Of a DNA stretch of 64,000 bases, positions 60,965 through 64,000 are shown one piece after another. Source of the DNA: JBNKFV01 sp050289485. GTDB lineage: Bacteria > Pseudomonadota > Gammaproteobacteria > Pseudomonadales > Cellvibrionaceae. The DNA is taken from NCBI GenBank assembly GCA_050289485.1, contig JBNKFV010000029.1:124001-188000 (forward strand), read 5' to 3'. The translations under genes were made by a program, and so were the position numbers. The first letter of the stretch is position 1, and the number at the start of each line of letters is the position of its first letter. Below the pieces are notes generated by a model, which saw nothing but the letters and a program-made list of their open reading frames with translations, had not been told where the DNA came from and searched no databases.

Positions 60965-62989
60965 CTAGGTTTTAAATTGCCCCACAAGCGCTTGCAGATT
61001 GGAGGACAAGTGGGCCAGCTCATTGGCAGCAGCCGACGTTTGTTCCGCTCCGCTCGACGTTTTCTGAGCAATTTCGGTGATATGAACAACGTTGCGATTA
61101 ATTTCGTCGGTGGTATAAGTTTGCTCTTCTACCGCACTGGCCACCTGATTATTAATATCGCTCATTTTACCAATGCCTTCGGTAATGGCTTTCAATGCGC
61201 TGGCGGCACTATCTGCCCGCTCAACTCCTTGCTTCGCTCTGGTGTTACTGCTAGTCATTACTGCAACCGCTTTTTTGGCACCGTCTTGCAGCTTGGCTAT
61301 CGTTTTTTCAATCTCCGATGTAGACTCCTGCGTACGACTTGCCAGGGTTCGTACTTCGTCCGCCACGACGGCAAACCCTCTGCCAGTCTCACCCGCCCGT
61401 GCGGCCTCAATGGCGGCATTCAGAGCCAGTAGGTTCGTCTGCTCGGCAATAGCCTTGATAACATCTAACACAGAACCAATGGATTCGCTGTCTCTTTCTA
61501 ACTCAGTAATCACACCGACAGAATTTTGCAACTCTTCAGCCAGGCCATTAACTGCCGCTGAAGCCTGCAGCACAACGTCAAGACCGGTTTTACTTTCTTT
61601 ATCCACAGCCATCGCCGATTCCGCCGCGCTCGATGTATTCGAGGCCACTTCGCAAACGGTCATTTGCATCTCATTAATTGCGGCGGCAATAGATTCAGTT
61701 TCACGCTCTTGCTGTTGAATCGATTCGACACTATCGCGGGAACTAGCAGACAACTCCTCAGCAGCAGATGCTAACTGATTAATAACGCTACCAAGTTCTT
61801 GAATGAGCGCGTTGAAGCGCGCAATAACCGCATTAAAATGTGTAGCAATACCCTGCAGTTCATCCTGAGTTTCCAGTTTTAACTCGACACTTAAGTCACC
61901 TTGAGCAACGCGACTGGCTATGTCACCGACCGCCGCGATAGAAGTACGTATCGATAGATACAAACCTACAAATATATAGGCGAGTACCATCCCCATCGCA
62001 ACGATAATAGTAGCGCCTTCCAAACGCTCTGCCTTGTCTTTTGCCACCCTGTTAGCCAGCAATTCATCAAACAGCGGCGCGATACCATCAAACAAAGCAT
62101 AAGAACTGGCAATGGCCTTAGTGGCAATACTAAACACTTCAACACTCGATATTGTGATCGTTTCCTGGTCTAGAAGCCTTGTCCGAAGCAACGTCTGGAT
62201 ATCTTTCATAGCCGCCCGATTGTCTACATACAAATCTCGCAGCTTATGCTTAAGGCTGGGGTTATAGTCGAACGCCTTTTCTAATCCTTTACTGTTAGCG
62301 ATGTGAGAATCCTGAATACTGTTAATCAAAATAGACAGTTGTATAAACTTGTCTGGGGTAAAAGCCCCTTTGGCCGCGACAGATGCACCCGCAGCCCGCG
62401 CCAGCCCCATACTCTCAATAAGGCTTGGCAAACCGTTGACCATTGCATCGCCAAGGTAGTAACTATCAAGAACGGGGTCCAGAGTGATACCAGAATTATC
62501 TGCCGCCAGCACTAAGCGTGCTAATAGCGCTGCGACCAGCTGAGAATGTCGGGATACGGTTTCTGCAGTGTTCCAGGAATGACCTTCTCGTTTAATGGTT
62601 TGCCAGTCTGCGTCTATCGTATCAACGCCGCTTCCAAGCATTAATGTTGATGCGAAACGTTTATCTATTTCGTGTAGGGCCGCCAGGGCATTATCAACCT
62701 TCGTCGCTGCAGCACTACTATCGCGCAGTAGGGTGCTGTCACCACTGGCGATAGCTGCACTGAGACCGCGGTGCACCTGCACGGGCTCGATAACCTGGCG
62801 GATAGATTGAATATATTCGATACCAATGCGTTCGTTTTCAATAAACGCGATATCCTTGTTGATATGATGAATTTGCAAATAACCAAAAAACAGCAGCGGC
62901 ATAAGTGCCAAGATAAAAATAACTGAAAACTTAACAGGATAGGTCAACTTATCCATTAACTTGGTGGCGAGCAGAAATAGTGATTTCAT
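60965..62989 (-). CDS. Methyl-accepting chemotaxis protein
   Basis: A 674-residue chemoreceptor. An N-terminal helix (FSVIFILALMPLLFFGYL, about 21-38) leads into a long helical periplasmic sensor, then a second membrane helix (TIIVAMGMVLAYIFVGLYL, about 335-355), a HAMP domain and a signalling domain with the invariant hairpin IKAIAEQTNLLALNAAIEAARAGETGRGFAVVADEVRTLA. There is no C-terminal pentapeptide for CheR/CheB tethering. The ligand is unknown; the sensor resembles nitrate/nitrite-sensor-like helical bundles only loosely. AAGGG lies 6 bases before the ATG. No chemotaxis genes are adjacent. Confidence 0.93.
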   Translation of the reverse strand: MKSLFLLATKLMDKLTYPVKFSVIFILALMPLLFFGYLQIHHINKDIAFIENERIGIEYIQSIRQVIEPVQVHRGLSAAIASGDSTLLRDSSAAATKVDNALAALHEIDKRFASTLMLGSGVDTIDADWQTIKREGHSWNTAETVSRHSQLVAALLARLVLAADNSGITLDPVLDSYYLGDAMVNGLPSLIESMGLARAAGASVAAKGAFTPDKFIQLSILINSIQDSHIANSKGLEKAFDYNPSLKHKLRDLYVDNRAAMKDIQTLLRTRLLDQETITISSVEVFSIATKAIASSYALFDGIAPLFDELLANRVAKDKAERLEGATIIVAMGMVLAYIFVGLYLSIRTSIAAVGDIASRVAQGDLSVELKLETQDELQGIATHFNAVIARFNALIQELGSVINQLASAAEELSASSRDSVESIQQQERETESIAAAINEMQMTVCEVASNTSSAAESAMAVDKESKTGLDVVLQASAAVNGLAEELQNSVGVITELERDSESIGSVLDVIKAIAEQTNLLALNAAIEAARAGETGRGFAVVADEVRTLASRTQESTSEIEKTIAKLQDGAKKAVAVMTSSNTRAKQGVERADSAASALKAITEGIGKMSDINNQVASAVEEQTYTTDEINRNVVHITEIAQKTSSGAEQTSAAANELAHLSSNLQALVGQFKT

Positions 62990-63376
62990 ATTGGGCCCTT
63001 ATATTATTCAACAAGACAACCAGCCCACCAACACGATAGTTATTCCACTACGGCAGATATTGTCTATGTCTCAATACCTTTAGCTCGCCCCTGAACTAAA
63101 ACGATTACGACCTTTAGCGGATACTTTTTACCTCCTTACCAGATTGAGTCCTGTATACAAATAACATTTCAAAATACCGCTTTAAAGAATTGCAGCGAAT
63201 GTAAGAAACATCTAATAGCACCGAAACAAATATAACTGCTGCAATGAAAGCTATTAGTTAATATTTTAGCTGTTATTTAAAAACTTGCTGAGATTGGGCT
63301 GAAAACCGTCCCATTTTAAACAGCGGCGATCAGCAGTAGGTCATTCCAACTGCAGCCACGAAACATATCCCCCAGC

Positions 63377-63477
63377 CCACTTAACAACCCCAAACTTCCG
63401 GTAAGTGGGTAGGTGGGGTCAAACAGGGGTAAGTGGGGGCATATAAGTTTCACCTGACCCCACTTACTTGCACTTAC
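63377..63477. repeat. Cluster of GTAAGTGGGG short inverted and direct repeats
   Basis: Copies or near copies of GTAAGTGGGG occur at 63401 and 63429 (plus) and as CCCACTTA near 63377, CCCCACTTAC at 63458-63467 and CACTTAC at 63471 (minus). The 63429/63458 pair is a perfect 10-bp inverted repeat. The arrangement is REP- or miniature-element-like and lies downstream of ssrA. The rest of the 62990-63566 gap is A+T-rich with no supported gene. Confidence 0.5.
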
Positions 63478-63566
63478 TGCTAGCCTCAGTGAAAGCCATC
63501 TGGTGTTATTCAGGATGTTATTAAAAAGGCGGGTGTGGCAATACATGAGCGAATGAGATAGGTAAT

Positions 63567-63600
63567 AAAAAAAGCCGCTACCCTTGCAGGGCGCGGCTTT
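63567..63600 (-). terminator. Rho-independent terminator of ssrA
   Basis: On the minus strand an 8-bp stem AAAGCCGC/GCGGCTTT with an inner CCCT/AGGG stem is followed by seven T residues, 34 bases beyond the tmRNA 3' end. Confidence 0.9.
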
Positions 63601-63633
63601 TCAGGTGTTTCAGAATGTCTCTGAATCTATATC

Positions 63634-64000
63634 TGGTGGAGCCGGGGGGAGTTGAACCCCCGTCCGTCAGCACTCCGCCACGAGCTCTACATGCTTAGAT
63701 TCACCTGTTGATTTAACACCTGGCAGCCCGGTGGCCTGACGCCAAGTGCGATCCTGTTAAAATTTAACCCATCCACCCCAGGCAGGCTTCACGGCGATCC
63801 TGTTCTGTATGACAGTCAGTAACGCGGTACAGGCACCTTGTCAAAGACCGCTAGGGGCGCACCCCTAGAAGTACATCAAAAAGCTACTTATGCAGCTAGT
63901 TGAGCACCGTAGTTGTCATCGTTTGCAACTATTAATTTGCAGCTTTCGATTTACGTGATTGGCTGCCATCACGGCATGCACCCTAGGCTTTGTTACCGGC
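63634..64000 (-). ncRNA. ssrA: Transfer-messenger RNA, 5' end beyond window
   Basis: tmRNA rescues stalled ribosomes and tags unfinished proteins for proteolysis. On the minus strand the sequence runs from the 5'-side GCCGGTAACAAAGCCTAGGG, through the tag frame, to the T-arm-like GTTCAACTCCCCCCGGCTCCACCA with 3' CCA at 63634-63636. The tag codes for ANDDNYGAQLAA plus TAA (63926 down to 63888), starting at the GCA resume codon. About 20-25 bases at the 5' end lie outside the window. Confidence 0.96.

Noticed and set aside
63316..63546. Minus-strand 76-codon frame across the repeat cluster, resembling transposase-like text
   Set aside because: The pattern comes from the short repeats; no start signal and no recognised transposase motif.

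Overview
The window reads as chromosomal DNA of a marine-type gammaproteobacterium of intermediate G+C. The evidence is a HexR-controlled Entner-Doudoroff operon, TamA/TamB, SlyD, RlmJ, two TonB-dependent receptors, an ectoine-degradation cassette, a proline-degradation locus, and a tmRNA with proteolysis tag ANDDNYGAQLAA. A Cellvibrionales-like host is my best guess, but this is inference; no rRNA, tRNA, CRISPR array, intact insertion sequence or prophage was seen.

Layout. 1-7.7 kb: a partial HAMP-GGDEF-EAL protein cut by the window edge, a decayed truncated-haemoglobin gene, rlmJ on the minus strand, then ectoine catabolism genes doeD-doeA-doeC without the deacetylase doeB, and a LEA-type lipoprotein. 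8.3-16.8 kb: a TonB-dependent receptor, sodium/proline symporter putP, an Lrp-family regulator, bifunctional putA and two tightly coupled unknown small genes. 16.8-18.5 kb: a GNAT acetyltransferase, slyD and a conserved unknown. 18.8-22.4 kb: a Tat-exported four-cysteine protein, followed by a PqqD-like protein, an HprK-like kinase and an NTP_transf_5-type nucleotidyltransferase, then an outer-membrane barrel. This poorly understood cassette is the strongest candidate for an undescribed system. 22.4-26.6 kb (minus strand): fatty-acid cis/trans isomerase, a VanZ-like membrane protein with a carbohydrate-binding-like tail, and an LpxH-like phosphoesterase.

27.3-39.4 kb: an HD-GYP phosphodiesterase, a DnaJ-domain protein, a siderophore-interacting flavoreductase, tamA-tamB, and a large hybrid histidine kinase. 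39.6-46.5 kb: an accessory catabolic locus with a broken LysR gene, a Tat-exported sulfatase, a second TonB-dependent receptor, a SnoaL-like protein and an AraC regulator. A 9-bp inverted repeat upstream of araC has an exact half-site copy upstream of the receptor promoter. 46.7-57.1 kb: a Gfo/Idh/MocA oxidoreductase, then gap (minus) divergent from hexR-edd-glk-eda-zwf-pgl-pyk, which encodes glucose to pyruvate through the Entner-Doudoroff route apart from the middle triose steps. 57.5-64 kb: a VF530 protein with an unusual tail, a VIT1/CCC1 transporter, two small unknowns, an MscS channel, a chemoreceptor, a cluster of short inverted repeats, and ssrA on the minus strand, truncated by the window end.

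The locus suggests an osmotically challenged, nutrient-scavenging lifestyle: ectoine and proline are used as carbon and nitrogen, a sulfated compound is probably imported and desulfated, and the central carbon operon passes the products on. Start codons were chosen by ribosome-binding sites and family N-termini; doubtful ones are flagged in the entries.
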